This document shows, piece after piece, positions 34,752 to 42,877 of a stretch of DNA of 64,000 nt. This DNA comes from Flavobacterium cheniae. Lineage in GTDB: Bacteria > Bacteroidota > Bacteroidia > Flavobacteriales > Flavobacteriaceae. The notes beneath the pieces were generated by a model, which was given only the letters and a program-made list of their open reading frames with translations, had not been told where the DNA came from and did no database searches. Location of the stretch: NCBI RefSeq assembly GCF_004363695.1, contig NZ_SNZC01000001.1, forward strand, positions 389,857 through 453,856, given 5' to 3'. The position numbers were made by a program, and so were the translations under genes. Every line of letters begins with the position of its first letter. Position 1 is the stretch's first letter.

Positions 34752-36503
34752 ATGGCAATATTTAATTTTGACGACAGTCAGGCAATCGGAACAGTTTTTA
34801 GTGTTGATACTGCAACAGTAATTATCAAAGTTCAAGAGTTAGATAAACTTAGGAAACTTCATGTAAACCAGCTCGTAGCAATTAGAAGTGCAAAAGCTGG
34901 ACAACATTTAATTGGTTTGATAAATAGAATAACTCGTAAGGCGTCAGATGAAGAAAACCCAGTTGAAAGTGATTTAGGATTAAGTGGATTTCTTTTTACG
35001 GAGAACATTCTCAAAGTCAATCTTATTGGAACTTTGCTCGACAGGCATGGACTTAAGGAAAACGTATTTAAACGCAATCTTGACACCGTTCCTGAGATTG
35101 AAGCTCAGTGTTTTCCAATAGATGGCGAAAACATTACTAAGTTCATGACAACAATCTCAAGTCAAGAAAACTACAAAATACCTTTAACAATTGGGAAATA
35201 TTCAATTGATGAACAAGCACAAGCATTTTTAGATGGTGATAAATTGTTTCAACGACACGCTGTAATTGTTGGAAGTACAGGTTCAGGAAAATCATGGTGT
35301 GTGGCAAAACTAATAGAGCAAATTGCACAACTTCCAATGGCAAACTGTATACTTTTTGACATTCATGGAGAATACAGCGGTAAACAATTCAAAATGGAAG
35401 GTTTGCAACACTTACGTGTTGCGAATCCTTCCGATTTAGGAAAGACCGGAAATTTAGAGAATGATGTTTTAATGTTGCCTTATTGGCTTCTTACATATGA
35501 AGAAATGCTTGCAATGCTTCTTGACAGAAGTGATAGCAATGCACCGAATCAAGCTATGCTGTTTTCCAAAACAGTGTTTGCAGAAAAAATAAAATATTTG
35601 GATGAAATTGGAGATACAACTTTCAAAAGTAGCATCACAATAGATAGTCCAATCCCTTATAAAATTGATAATATCCTGAATGAACTTGCAGAATTGGACG
35701 AACAAATGGTTGAAGGAGCGAGACCAGGAACTGAAAAGCAAGGTCCTTTCTTTGCTAAACTGACAAGGTTTGTACAAAGACTCGAAGCTAAAAAACAAGA
35801 CAAACGACTAGGTTTCCTTTTCCAAATTTCTGATGATGAATTAGACATTAATTGGTTGAATAAACTTTGTGAGCGATTAATGTTGGGTACAACTTCTAAT
35901 CCAAGGAATGCTGGCGTGAAAATTATTGATTTTTCAGAAGTTCCATCTGACGTACTTCCATTAGTTATAGGATTAGTAGCAAGACTTGTTTTTACAGTTC
36001 AACAATGGACAATTAAGGAAAACCAACATCCAATTGCTTTGCTTTGTGACGAAGCTCATCTTTATATTCCCGAAAGAACAAATCAAGATGCAGCCGCTGA
36101 ATTAGGTTTGAAAAGTTTTGAAAGAATTGCAAAAGAAGGAAGGAAATATGGCGTTAGTTTGACAGTAATAAGCCAAAGACCAGCAGAAGTAAATAGAACA
36201 GTTTTAAGTCAATGTAATAACTTTATTGCATTGAGATTATCAAATGCAGAAGACCAAGCTGTAATTAAACGTTTACTTCCTGACAATTTATCTGGACTGA
36301 CTGACGTGCTTCCTATTTTAGATATTGGGGAAGCTTTGGTTGTTGGTGACGCATCTTTACTTCCTACAAGAATTATAATTGATGAACCAAATATCAAACC
36401 TGAAAGTGCGACAGTGAAATTTTGGAAAGAATGGAGTGCTGAAACATCAAAACAAGATATAGAGGCGGCAGTAAGTGGACTAAGAAAACAATCAAAATCG
36501 TGA
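34752..36503 (+). CDS. HerA-family ATPase of a SIR2-HerA defence pair
   Basis: A 583-residue HerA/FtsK-type ATPase with an N-terminal beta-barrel (about 1-110), Walker A GSTGSGKSW, FDIHGEYSG and Walker B ALLCDEAHLYIPER. GRKYGVSLTVISQRP is the sensor/arginine region. HerA forms hexamers and assembles with SIR2 in related systems. It starts one base after the SIR2 stop. Confidence 0.9.
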   Translation: MAIFNFDDSQAIGTVFSVDTATVIIKVQELDKLRKLHVNQLVAIRSAKAGQHLIGLINRITRKASDEENPVESDLGLSGFLFTENILKVNLIGTLLDRHGLKENVFKRNLDTVPEIEAQCFPIDGENITKFMTTISSQENYKIPLTIGKYSIDEQAQAFLDGDKLFQRHAVIVGSTGSGKSWCVAKLIEQIAQLPMANCILFDIHGEYSGKQFKMEGLQHLRVANPSDLGKTGNLENDVLMLPYWLLTYEEMLAMLLDRSDSNAPNQAMLFSKTVFAEKIKYLDEIGDTTFKSSITIDSPIPYKIDNILNELAELDEQMVEGARPGTEKQGPFFAKLTRFVQRLEAKKQDKRLGFLFQISDDELDINWLNKLCERLMLGTTSNPRNAGVKIIDFSEVPSDVLPLVIGLVARLVFTVQQWTIKENQHPIALLCDEAHLYIPERTNQDAAAELGLKSFERIAKEGRKYGVSLTVISQRPAEVNRTVLSQCNNFIALRLSNAEDQAVIKRLLPDNLSGLTDVLPILDIGEALVVGDASLLPTRIIIDEPNIKPESATVKFWKEWSAETSKQDIEAAVSGLRKQSKS

Positions 36504-36514
36504 AAGAAGCACAA

Positions 36515-36660
36515 AGGCATAACATTGGTTTTGCAAAATGGCGGGTTCAGTACTTCTATGAAAGTTTAGAGTAAGGTTCAAGTTCTGTTTTTCAAATAAA
36601 CATTTGTGCTAAAAATCAGCTACTTCACAAAGCCTCAAACCTTTAGTAGTAAGTTTAAAT
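36515..36660 (+). repeat. Possible gene-cassette boundary element
   Basis: Non-coding 146 bp beginning near GGCATAACATTGG and ending before the DUF4365 start. The segment GGTTTTGCAAAATGG near the left end and CACAAAGCCTCAAACC near the right are imperfect inverted partners. From memory, similar sequences recur between accessory genes in Flavobacteria. No integrase of the integron type is seen here. Confidence 0.35.
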
Positions 36661-37515
36661 ATGAGAACATACCAACACATTACAGATTCAAAAGCTATCA
36701 AATTAATGGTGAATTCTATTCCTGATCATTGGGTAATAAGAGAACTCACAGAAAGAGATTATGGTATTGACTTAATGATTGAGTTATTTGAAAAAGCAGG
36801 AATAGATGAAGATGGATATAATTTTTTCGAGTCAACGGGTCACGTTTGTTATTTACAAGTTAAAGGAACTAATAAAGATTTAAAAGTTAATGAAGATGAT
36901 ACATTAAGCTTCAGTATTGATAAGAAAACTTTATTTTATGTTGAAAAATTTTCAACACCTTTTTTACTAGCTAGAGTTTATGTAAAAGATGGAATTCAAA
37001 ATATTTATTTTCTTTGGTTACAGCGATATATAAGTGATGTTTTGGATATCGAAGAAAAAGATTGGCGAACAAAGTCTTCCAAAACAATAACATTGTATAT
37101 TCCGGCAGAAAATATTTTCAAAGAAAATTTTAAAAAAATAGAGAAGATTGCATCACGTATTAAATATCTTGAAGAGCTATTAGAATTCCAAGAACGATAT
37201 AATGAAATTGAAAGAGCACTCATTCTCATTATACAGTATCAGGATGAATTTGAGCACTATTTGGATATTTTTACCTCGTTAAGAAGACTACTAAATTTGA
37301 CTACACTTCTATCCCAAAATAATTGTTGTATTGATAAAGATTGTGTATTAGAGTTAATTGAATATCTTAAAAAGGTTAGAAATGGAAATGAAAGTCCAAC
37401 ACAAATGGAAGATTTTCCGTATAATTTCAATTTCAATCAATTATTACAATCTTCAATAAATACTAGATTTATAGAGGAATTCATAGCTGAAAATGATGGC
37501 GATACAGTTTATTAA
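36661..37515 (+). CDS. DUF4365-like protein (PD-(D/E)xK-type nuclease fold)
   Basis: A 284-residue protein with an N-terminal DUF4365-like domain. ELTERDYGIDLMIE followed by VCYLQVKGT gives the D...QxK core of PD-(D/E)xK nucleases. A helical C-terminal half (about 160-284) has no recognised family. DUF4365 genes are frequent in defence islands, and this one follows SIR2-HerA separated by the cassette-like element. Nuclease activity is inferred. Confidence 0.7.
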   Translation: MRTYQHITDSKAIKLMVNSIPDHWVIRELTERDYGIDLMIELFEKAGIDEDGYNFFESTGHVCYLQVKGTNKDLKVNEDDTLSFSIDKKTLFYVEKFSTPFLLARVYVKDGIQNIYFLWLQRYISDVLDIEEKDWRTKSSKTITLYIPAENIFKENFKKIEKIASRIKYLEELLEFQERYNEIERALILIIQYQDEFEHYLDIFTSLRRLLNLTTLLSQNNCCIDKDCVLELIEYLKKVRNGNESPTQMEDFPYNFNFNQLLQSSINTRFIEEFIAENDGDTVY

Positions 37516-37685
37516 ACCTGCTGTTTGCAGCTGTTTGCTTCAATTGCTACTTCCTGATTTTCCTATGGAAAATAAGCTGCTGTATGAAATGTTTTGATAT
37601 ATTTTTAATTTGCAGAAGAAATTATAGAAAACATAGAAGTAGTCTAGAGAGTTTCAGAGCGATAATTGAGAGTTTTAAAGGTTAA

Positions 37686-38290
37686 TGACCTATGAATTAT
37701 AAAGAAAAACTAGTATCTTCATAGGTGAGATACTAGTTTTTTTTGTTTTCATATAGATCATTTTAATCAAAACTTTACATAGGTTATAGATGTGTAATTA
37801 TCTATATTGTTCCGAATTAATATGTTTTAAAACGTATTAATTTTAGTAGTTGGTTTTTAAACTTAATCATGATCTTGTTTATCTATTTTTGACCTAAAGT
37901 ATATCTATAAAATTCTATCTTCAGACCTATTTTTTTAACTATTTCTTTGACCTATACTTATCTACTTTTTGATAGATTAATTATCTATTTTTTTTTCACT
38001 TTCGAATCTACTTTTTTAATTTTTCCTTTTATCTATTTTTGACCTTTAGTATATCTATAAAATCACATTTTTAGACCTACATCTTTCAACTATTTCTTTG
38101 ACCTATACTTATCTACTTTTCGATAGATTAATTATCTATTTTTCAATTATTTCTTTGATTTATTTTTGACCTATTCTTATCTACTTTTCGATAGATTCTT
38201 ATCTACTAGTTAACCTATTTTGCATAGATTTTAAGACCTACTTACAAATCTATAATTTCATCTGTTTTTTATCTATTTACGACCTATAGC
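37686..38290. repeat. Array of GACCTA/ATCTA iterated motifs with about 150-bp direct repeats
   Basis: About ten copies of GACCTA, or close variants such as GACCTT and AACCTA, are spread over about 600 bp, with many ATCTA and its inverse TAGAT. Two long imperfect direct repeats are seen, about 37879-37997 and about 38029-38150, each containing ATCTATTTTTGACCT, TATATCTATAAAAT and GACCTATACTTATCTACTT. A third partial unit starts near 38160. It lies just upstream of the MerR-like gene and contains no ORF. The region 37516-37685 to its left holds nothing else recognised. Confidence 0.8.
37705..37741 (+). terminator. Terminator at the left edge of the repeat array
   Basis: Perfect 14-bp stem AAAAACTAGTATCT / AGATACTAGTTTTT, 9-nt loop, followed by a longer T run. 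It may end the DUF4365 transcript. Confidence 0.75.
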
Positions 38291-38329
38291 TTACCTGTAA
38301 AGATTTGGTTTGTATTGTTTTTCAAATTA

Positions 38330-38367
38330 TTATATAAAAGTTTGTTTTATTACAAACTTTTATATAA
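38330..38367. promoter_or_regulatory. 16-bp perfect inverted repeat upstream of the MerR-like gene
   Basis: TTATATAAAAGTTTGT (38330-38345) and ACAAACTTTTATATAA (38352-38367) with a 6-nt spacer, 28 bp before the ATG at 38395. Its size and place suit an autoregulatory operator. Confidence 0.6.
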
Positions 38368-38394
38368 ATTCGTAGGGTATTAAAAAATATTACT

Positions 38395-39303
38395 ATGATT
38401 AACGTTGCAGATTACTTTTCCGTTTTAGAGAAAGCACCTGATTTATTTAATAAAGTTCAGGAAAAAGTATTTTTAAAAACAGAGATCGACATAGTTTATT
38501 CAGATATAAAAAATTGGGAAAGATCTAATTTGCTTTCAGAATACAACGAAGCAGAAAAAGGAAACTGGAATAAAATTAGTTATTCTGAATATGTTTGGAT
38601 AAAAATTGTAGAACAGTTAAAAGATTTTGGATGTAACAACGAAGATATAATAGTATTAAAAAAAGTACTTGTAAATAAATTCAAAGTAAATGATTACATC
38701 GCACTATTTGATGAGATAAAGAAAATTATAGGAAATACAGAGTTTGAAATGTATTCTCAACTATATAAAGAGTTAAATGAATTAGATCCTCATAAAGAGT
38801 TTAATTTTAATCTTTTAGATATTTTTATTGTAAATATAATCTATACAGGTGAGCAACTTTCTTTATTTATAAGAAAAGATGAATCGCAATATTTTCTTCC
38901 TTTTTCTGATACAATGTTAAAAGAATATAGTAACTCTAATGTTAGAAGTTTAGTTGATGATTTTCTGAATTTTCCGTTCTATAATATTCCAATAAGTAAT
39001 TATGTTTCTAAATTTTTAAGTAATAGAAAAGATATAAAAAATAATTTATTTACAATGATACTTACGGAACAAGAAAGTAAGTTATTAAAAATTATAAGAA
39101 AGAATTTTGAAAAAATTAAACAATTAAAAGTAAAATACAAGACAGGAAATATTGAATTAATTGAAGTTACTACAATAAAAAAAGTAGCTTTAGAAAGCAA
39201 AATAATCAATCACATTAAAAAGGCGGATTATAAAAAGATAACTATAGATATTGCTAACGGAAATATAGTAAACTTTGAAGATACCGAAAAAATAAAATTA
39301 TGA
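38395..39303 (+). CDS. MerR-like DNA-binding protein of the island
   Basis: A 302-residue protein not matching a named family. Residues about 28-95 read like a MerR winged helix (VYSDIKNWERSNLL, then a Tyr-rich wing and WIKIVEQLKDFGCNNEDI, matching the LRYWExxGLL...LrexGfsleeI pattern). The long C-terminal region is Lys/Asn/Ile-rich with no recognised domain. A 16-bp inverted repeat and a large motif array lie upstream, and the recombinase module lies downstream. It probably controls the island or its excision; this is inference. Confidence 0.55.
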   Translation: MINVADYFSVLEKAPDLFNKVQEKVFLKTEIDIVYSDIKNWERSNLLSEYNEAEKGNWNKISYSEYVWIKIVEQLKDFGCNNEDIIVLKKVLVNKFKVNDYIALFDEIKKIIGNTEFEMYSQLYKELNELDPHKEFNFNLLDIFIVNIIYTGEQLSLFIRKDESQYFLPFSDTMLKEYSNSNVRSLVDDFLNFPFYNIPISNYVSKFLSNRKDIKNNLFTMILTEQESKLLKIIRKNFEKIKQLKVKYKTGNIELIEVTTIKKVALESKIINHIKKADYKKITIDIANGNIVNFEDTEKIKL

Positions 39304-39379
39304 TACTGAATAACTCAGATCTATAAATAAATAGTAAGCTTATCGTAGAAAGCGAAAGTGATGCACATGTGTAATAAAC

Positions 39380-39553
39380 ATGGTTTCATTTAAAGAATGT
39401 AAAAAAATATTAAACAAAAAAGGAGTTAAATATTCAGACGAGAATATTAGAGAAATTAAAGAGTTATTAGAGTTTTATGCAAAATTAACTGTTGAAGAAT
39501 TTTATAAAAAAAATGATTATGAAAAGAGCAGTCATAATGTGTCGTGTAAGTAG
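39380..39553 (+). CDS. Small recombinase-associated protein
   Basis: A 57-residue charged helical protein (KECKKILNKKGVKYSDENI, then EIKELLEFYAKLTVEEF). Its last 35 bp overlap the recombinase start in another frame, so the two are translationally coupled. Similar short ORFs precede large serine recombinases in Bacteroidetes. It may be the excision or accessory factor; no function is established to my knowledge. Confidence 0.65.
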   Translation: MVSFKECKKILNKKGVKYSDENIREIKELLEFYAKLTVEEFYKKNDYEKSSHNVSCK

Positions 39554-41102
39554 TGATGAACAAGCTAAAGGATATAGTTTAGATATTCAACATGAACAAT
39601 TAGTTACCTATTGTAGAAGAAACAATATTGAAATTGTAAAAGATTTTCGTGAAGACCATTCTGCTAAAAATTTCAACAGACCAGAATATCAAAAGTTTCT
39701 TGCTTTTTTAAAGAAAAACAAAGGAGCTTTAGATTTATTGCTTGTTACTTCCTGGGACAGATTTTCAAGAAATCTAACAGATTCACTAATAATGATAAGA
39801 ACTCTTGAAAAATATGGGGTAGAGGTACAGGCTATAGAACAACCAATAGATATGAGAATTCCAGAAAACAAAGCTATGTTGGCAATGTTTTTAGCTATTC
39901 CCGAAATCGACAATGAAAGAAGATCAATAAAAATTAGAGGTGGAATTCGTGCAGCTCTTAAATCTGGAAGATGGTCTAGAATGGCTCCTTTAGGATATAA
40001 GAATTCCAGAGATGCGAATAACAAACCAATTGTTATTGTGGGTCATAATGCTAATTTAATCCAAAATGCTTTTAAAGAATTTAGCGAAGGTAAACCACAG
40101 AGTGACATTATAAGAGATTTGAGAAAAAATGGAATTAAAGTAAGTAGAAGCAATATGTCTAAATTACTAAGAAACCCATTTTATATGGGTAAAATAATTA
40201 TTCCAAAACTAGGTGAAGAACCTACTCAAATTATTAACGGTATTCATGAAGCAATTGTATCTGATAGTTTGTTCTTTAAAGTACAAGATGTATTAAATGG
40301 AGTTAAATCAAATAAGAAAGAAGGATATTCCTTTCAAAGAGAAGAATTTCCTTTAAGAGGTATTCTTTTTTGCTCTTCATGTAATGCAAAGTTAACGGCT
40401 AGTAAATCTAGAAGTGCAACTGGGAGAAGATATGCTTACTATCATTGTAATTATTGTAAAAATGAAAGATTTCCAAGCGAAGATGTTAATTATAACATGG
40501 AATCTATTTTGGGAGAATTTCAGTTTACAAAAGAATCAAAATTACTATATGAGTTGATGGTAAAAAATTTGTTGAATAATAAAACTGGTGAAGATGAATT
40601 ATCACTTGATAAATTAACTACACAATTGAATGAACAAAATATTCGAATACAAAAACTTCAAGATCTATATGTAGATGGTAATATTGATAATGAAAATTAT
40701 ATGTTAACATTACAACGCTATGAAGGAATAAGAAGAGATTTAAAAGATAGAATTGAAGCATTAAATGTTACTGATCTTACATATGGTAAATGGTTAAAGT
40801 CAGGTATTTCAGTTCTAGGTAATCTAAATAATTTTTATAATAATGGCTCTGTTGGAGATAAACAAGCTTTATTAAGTTCGATATTTCCTGAAAAAATTTA
40901 TTTTGACGGAAAAAAATGTCGAACTCAAAGAATTAACGAAGTTTTACGCATTATAATGCTGAATAACAGTGTTTTAGAAAATAAAAAAAGTGAACAAATC
41001 TACAAAAATATAGAGTTGTCCACTTTAGTGGAGTCGGAGAGAATCGAACTCTCGTCCAAACAAGCAATCAAAAAGCTTTCTACACGCTTAGTTTCATCTT
41101 GA
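39519..41102 (+). CDS. Large serine recombinase
   Basis: The start is placed at ATG 39519 (527 residues); ATG 39513 and TTG 39492 are alternatives. The resolvase domain (about 1-145) has the catalytic serine in MCRVSSDEQ and SWDRFSRNLTD. A recombinase domain follows (about 155-270), then a zinc ribbon (CSSCNAK and HCNYCKNE) and a coiled coil near 360-430. The last 24 residues (ESERIELSS onwards) are encoded by the antisense of the tmRNA 3' end, evidence that the element integrated into ssrA. It probably integrates and excises the island. Confidence 0.9.
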   Translation: MKRAVIMCRVSSDEQAKGYSLDIQHEQLVTYCRRNNIEIVKDFREDHSAKNFNRPEYQKFLAFLKKNKGALDLLLVTSWDRFSRNLTDSLIMIRTLEKYGVEVQAIEQPIDMRIPENKAMLAMFLAIPEIDNERRSIKIRGGIRAALKSGRWSRMAPLGYKNSRDANNKPIVIVGHNANLIQNAFKEFSEGKPQSDIIRDLRKNGIKVSRSNMSKLLRNPFYMGKIIIPKLGEEPTQIINGIHEAIVSDSLFFKVQDVLNGVKSNKKEGYSFQREEFPLRGILFCSSCNAKLTASKSRSATGRRYAYYHCNYCKNERFPSEDVNYNMESILGEFQFTKESKLLYELMVKNLLNNKTGEDELSLDKLTTQLNEQNIRIQKLQDLYVDGNIDNENYMLTLQRYEGIRRDLKDRIEALNVTDLTYGKWLKSGISVLGNLNNFYNNGSVGDKQALLSSIFPEKIYFDGKKCRTQRINEVLRIIMLNNSVLENKKSEQIYKNIELSTLVESERIELSSKQAIKKLSTRLVSS

Positions 41103-41423
41103 ATTTTCGACTAAAAGCAAGGCTAGAAACCGCCACTTTTAGCTTAGCTTTATCAGTGTCAAGAAGGATTTAAAGCATTACCTTCTCTAGGTTTACATTT
41201 ACGGTTCTCCTAAACCAACCGCCATAAACCAAGGCTTTTGAGGAGAATCCAGCTTTCCTACCTAGTAGGAACTTGGCAAATCTTACTATAATTCAGATTA
41301 AGCAGCTAAAGCGTAATTATTTTCGCCGTTTATAGGTTTGTACATTTGGATTTACGAGCTAAACATACAATGCTCGACGTGCTTACTAATCAATTCCACT
41401 CGCTGTCAAAACCAGTCGACCCC
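41029..41423 (-). ncRNA. ssrA: Transfer-messenger RNA
   Basis: On the minus strand the RNA begins GGGGTCGACTGGTTTTGACA, typical of tmRNA, and ends with GAGTTCGATTCTCTCC and CGACTCCA. The 5' GGGGTCG and 3' CGACTCC form the acceptor stem. The tag frame (41298-41327) encodes GENNYALAA followed by TAA, as in Flavobacteriia. The 3' CCA is not encoded (ACTA in its place). It rescues stalled ribosomes. Its 3' 74 bp overlap the recombinase gene on the other strand. Confidence 0.97.
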
Positions 41424-41507
41424 ATGTGTAATAAGTAATGTTTTTTGAATAATATTATACTCAAAAAGTGAGCCAAAAATACTACCAATTTTTCAATAAA
41501 AAAACTA

Positions 41508-41538
41508 TTGTGCAAACTAAAGTAAAAAGTTATATTTG
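41508..41538 (+). promoter_or_regulatory. Bacteroidetes-type promoter of the dehydrogenase gene
   Basis: TTG at 41508-41510, 20-bp spacer, perfect -7 TATATTTG at 41531-41538, 39 bp before the ATG. Confidence 0.7.
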
Positions 41539-41577
41539 TAACATTAAATCAATATTCAGTTATAAATACTGTTGGCT

Positions 41578-42801
41578 ATGAAGTTTGGAATCATCAAAGA
41601 AAGAAAAAATCCACCGGATAGAAGAGTAGTTTTTACTCCAGAAGAGTTAGTACGCTTACAATCAGAACATCCAGAAGCGGAAATAAAAGTGGAAAGTTCA
41701 GATATCAGAATCTTCTCTGATGACCAATATCGTAATTTAGGATTAAATGTCACTGCCGATATGTCGGATTGTGATGTTCTTTTTGGAGTAAAAGAAGTTC
41801 CTGTTGAGGCTTTAATTCCAAATAAAAAGTACTTTTTCTTTTCGCACACGATTAAAAAACAGCCATACAATCGCAAATTGTTAAAAGCTATTTTAGATAA
41901 AAATATCGAATTATACGATCATGAAACTATTGTAGATGCAACCAATCACAGATTAATTGGCTTTGGTCGTTATGCTGGATTAGTAGGGGCTTATAATGGA
42001 TTCAGAGGATTCGGAATCAAATACGATTTGTTCACTTTACCAAAAGCAGAAACCTTAAGTGGTAAAGAAGATTTAATTGCGCGACTAAAACGCCAAACGC
42101 TTCCAAATATTAAAATTGTACTTACCGGACATGGTAAAGTAGGAATGGGAGCTAAAGAGATTTTAGACGGAATTAAAATCAAACAAGTAAGTGTTGAAGA
42201 CTTTTTAAATAAAAACTATACAGAACCTGTTTACACTCAAATCGACGTATTAGATTATAACAAACGTATTGATGGTCAGGTTTTAGATAATACTGATTTT
42301 TATAAAAACCCACAAGATTACGTTTCTAATTTTGAACGTTTTACGAAAGTTGCTGATATGTACATCGCTGGACATTTTCACGGTAACGGTTCGCCAGATA
42401 TTTTAACTCGTGATATGCTTCGTGCAGCTGATAATAAAATTCAAGTAGTTGCCGATATTTCTTGTGATGTTGATGGACCAGTAGCTTGTACAATTAAAGC
42501 ATCAACAATTGCAGAGCCTTTCTTTGGATACTTACCAAGCGAACACAAAGAAGTTTCGTATACTCATCCGGCTTCTATCATGGTGATGTCAGTTGATAAT
42601 TTACCTTGTGAATTACCTAAAGACGCTAGTGAAGGTTTTGGAGAAATGTTCATGAAACACGTAATTCCAGCTTTCTTTAATGGAGATAAAGATGGAATTT
42701 TGCAAAGAGCCAAAATTACAGAAAACGGTCAACTTACAGAACGTTTTAAATATCTACAAGATTACGTTGACGAAAAACAAGAAGCTATAGCTACTAAATA
42801 A
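41578..42801 (+). CDS. NAD(P)-dependent dehydrogenase, saccharopine/alanine dehydrogenase type
   Basis: The start is set at ATG 41578 (407 residues), two codons inside the longest frame. The N-terminal AlaDH/PNT-like domain begins [17 protein letters not shown]. The nucleotide-binding core shows [16 protein letters not shown], and [18 protein letters not shown] resembles the active-site region of yeast-type saccharopine dehydrogenase (Lys1). The reaction in this organism is uncertain: lysine/saccharopine-type chemistry is most likely. It is flanked by a good promoter and a terminator, so it is monocistronic. Confidence 0.75.
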   Translation: MKFGIIKERKNPPDRRVVFTPEELVRLQSEHPEAEIKVESSDIRIFSDDQYRNLGLNVTADMSDCDVLFGVKEVPVEALIPNKKYFFFSHTIKKQPYNRKLLKAILDKNIELYDHETIVDATNHRLIGFGRYAGLVGAYNGFRGFGIKYDLFTLPKAETLSGKEDLIARLKRQTLPNIKIVLTGHGKVGMGAKEILDGIKIKQVSVEDFLNKNYTEPVYTQIDVLDYNKRIDGQVLDNTDFYKNPQDYVSNFERFTKVADMYIAGHFHGNGSPDILTRDMLRAADNKIQVVADISCDVDGPVACTIKASTIAEPFFGYLPSEHKEVSYTHPASIMVMSVDNLPCELPKDASEGFGEMFMKHVIPAFFNGDKDGILQRAKITENGQLTERFKYLQDYVDEKQEAIATK

Positions 42802-42805
42802 TAAC

Positions 42806-42831
42806 AAGCCCGATGTGAATCGGGTTTTTTG
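42806..42831 (+). terminator. Terminator of the dehydrogenase gene
   Basis: Core stem CCCGAT / ATCGGG extended by AAG/TTT, 4-nt loop, then a T run. Confidence 0.8.
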
Positions 42832-42857
42832 TTTTTATAATAAAACGTATATATTTG
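42829..42857 (+). promoter_or_regulatory. Promoter of the sugar transporter gene
   Basis: TTG at 42829-42831, 18-bp spacer, perfect -7 TATATTTG at 42850-42857. The -33 element overlaps the T run of the preceding terminator. Confidence 0.7.
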
Positions 42858-42877
42858 TTAAAACTAATCAAAAACTA

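Noticed and set aside
34752..36520. Several antisense frames opposite HerA
   Set aside because: They lack recognisable domains, while the plus-strand ATPase is complete with Walker motifs.
37686..38290. CRISPR array
   Set aside because: The repeats are irregularly spaced and imperfect, with motifs of 5-6 bases and no constant-length spacers; no cas gene is present.
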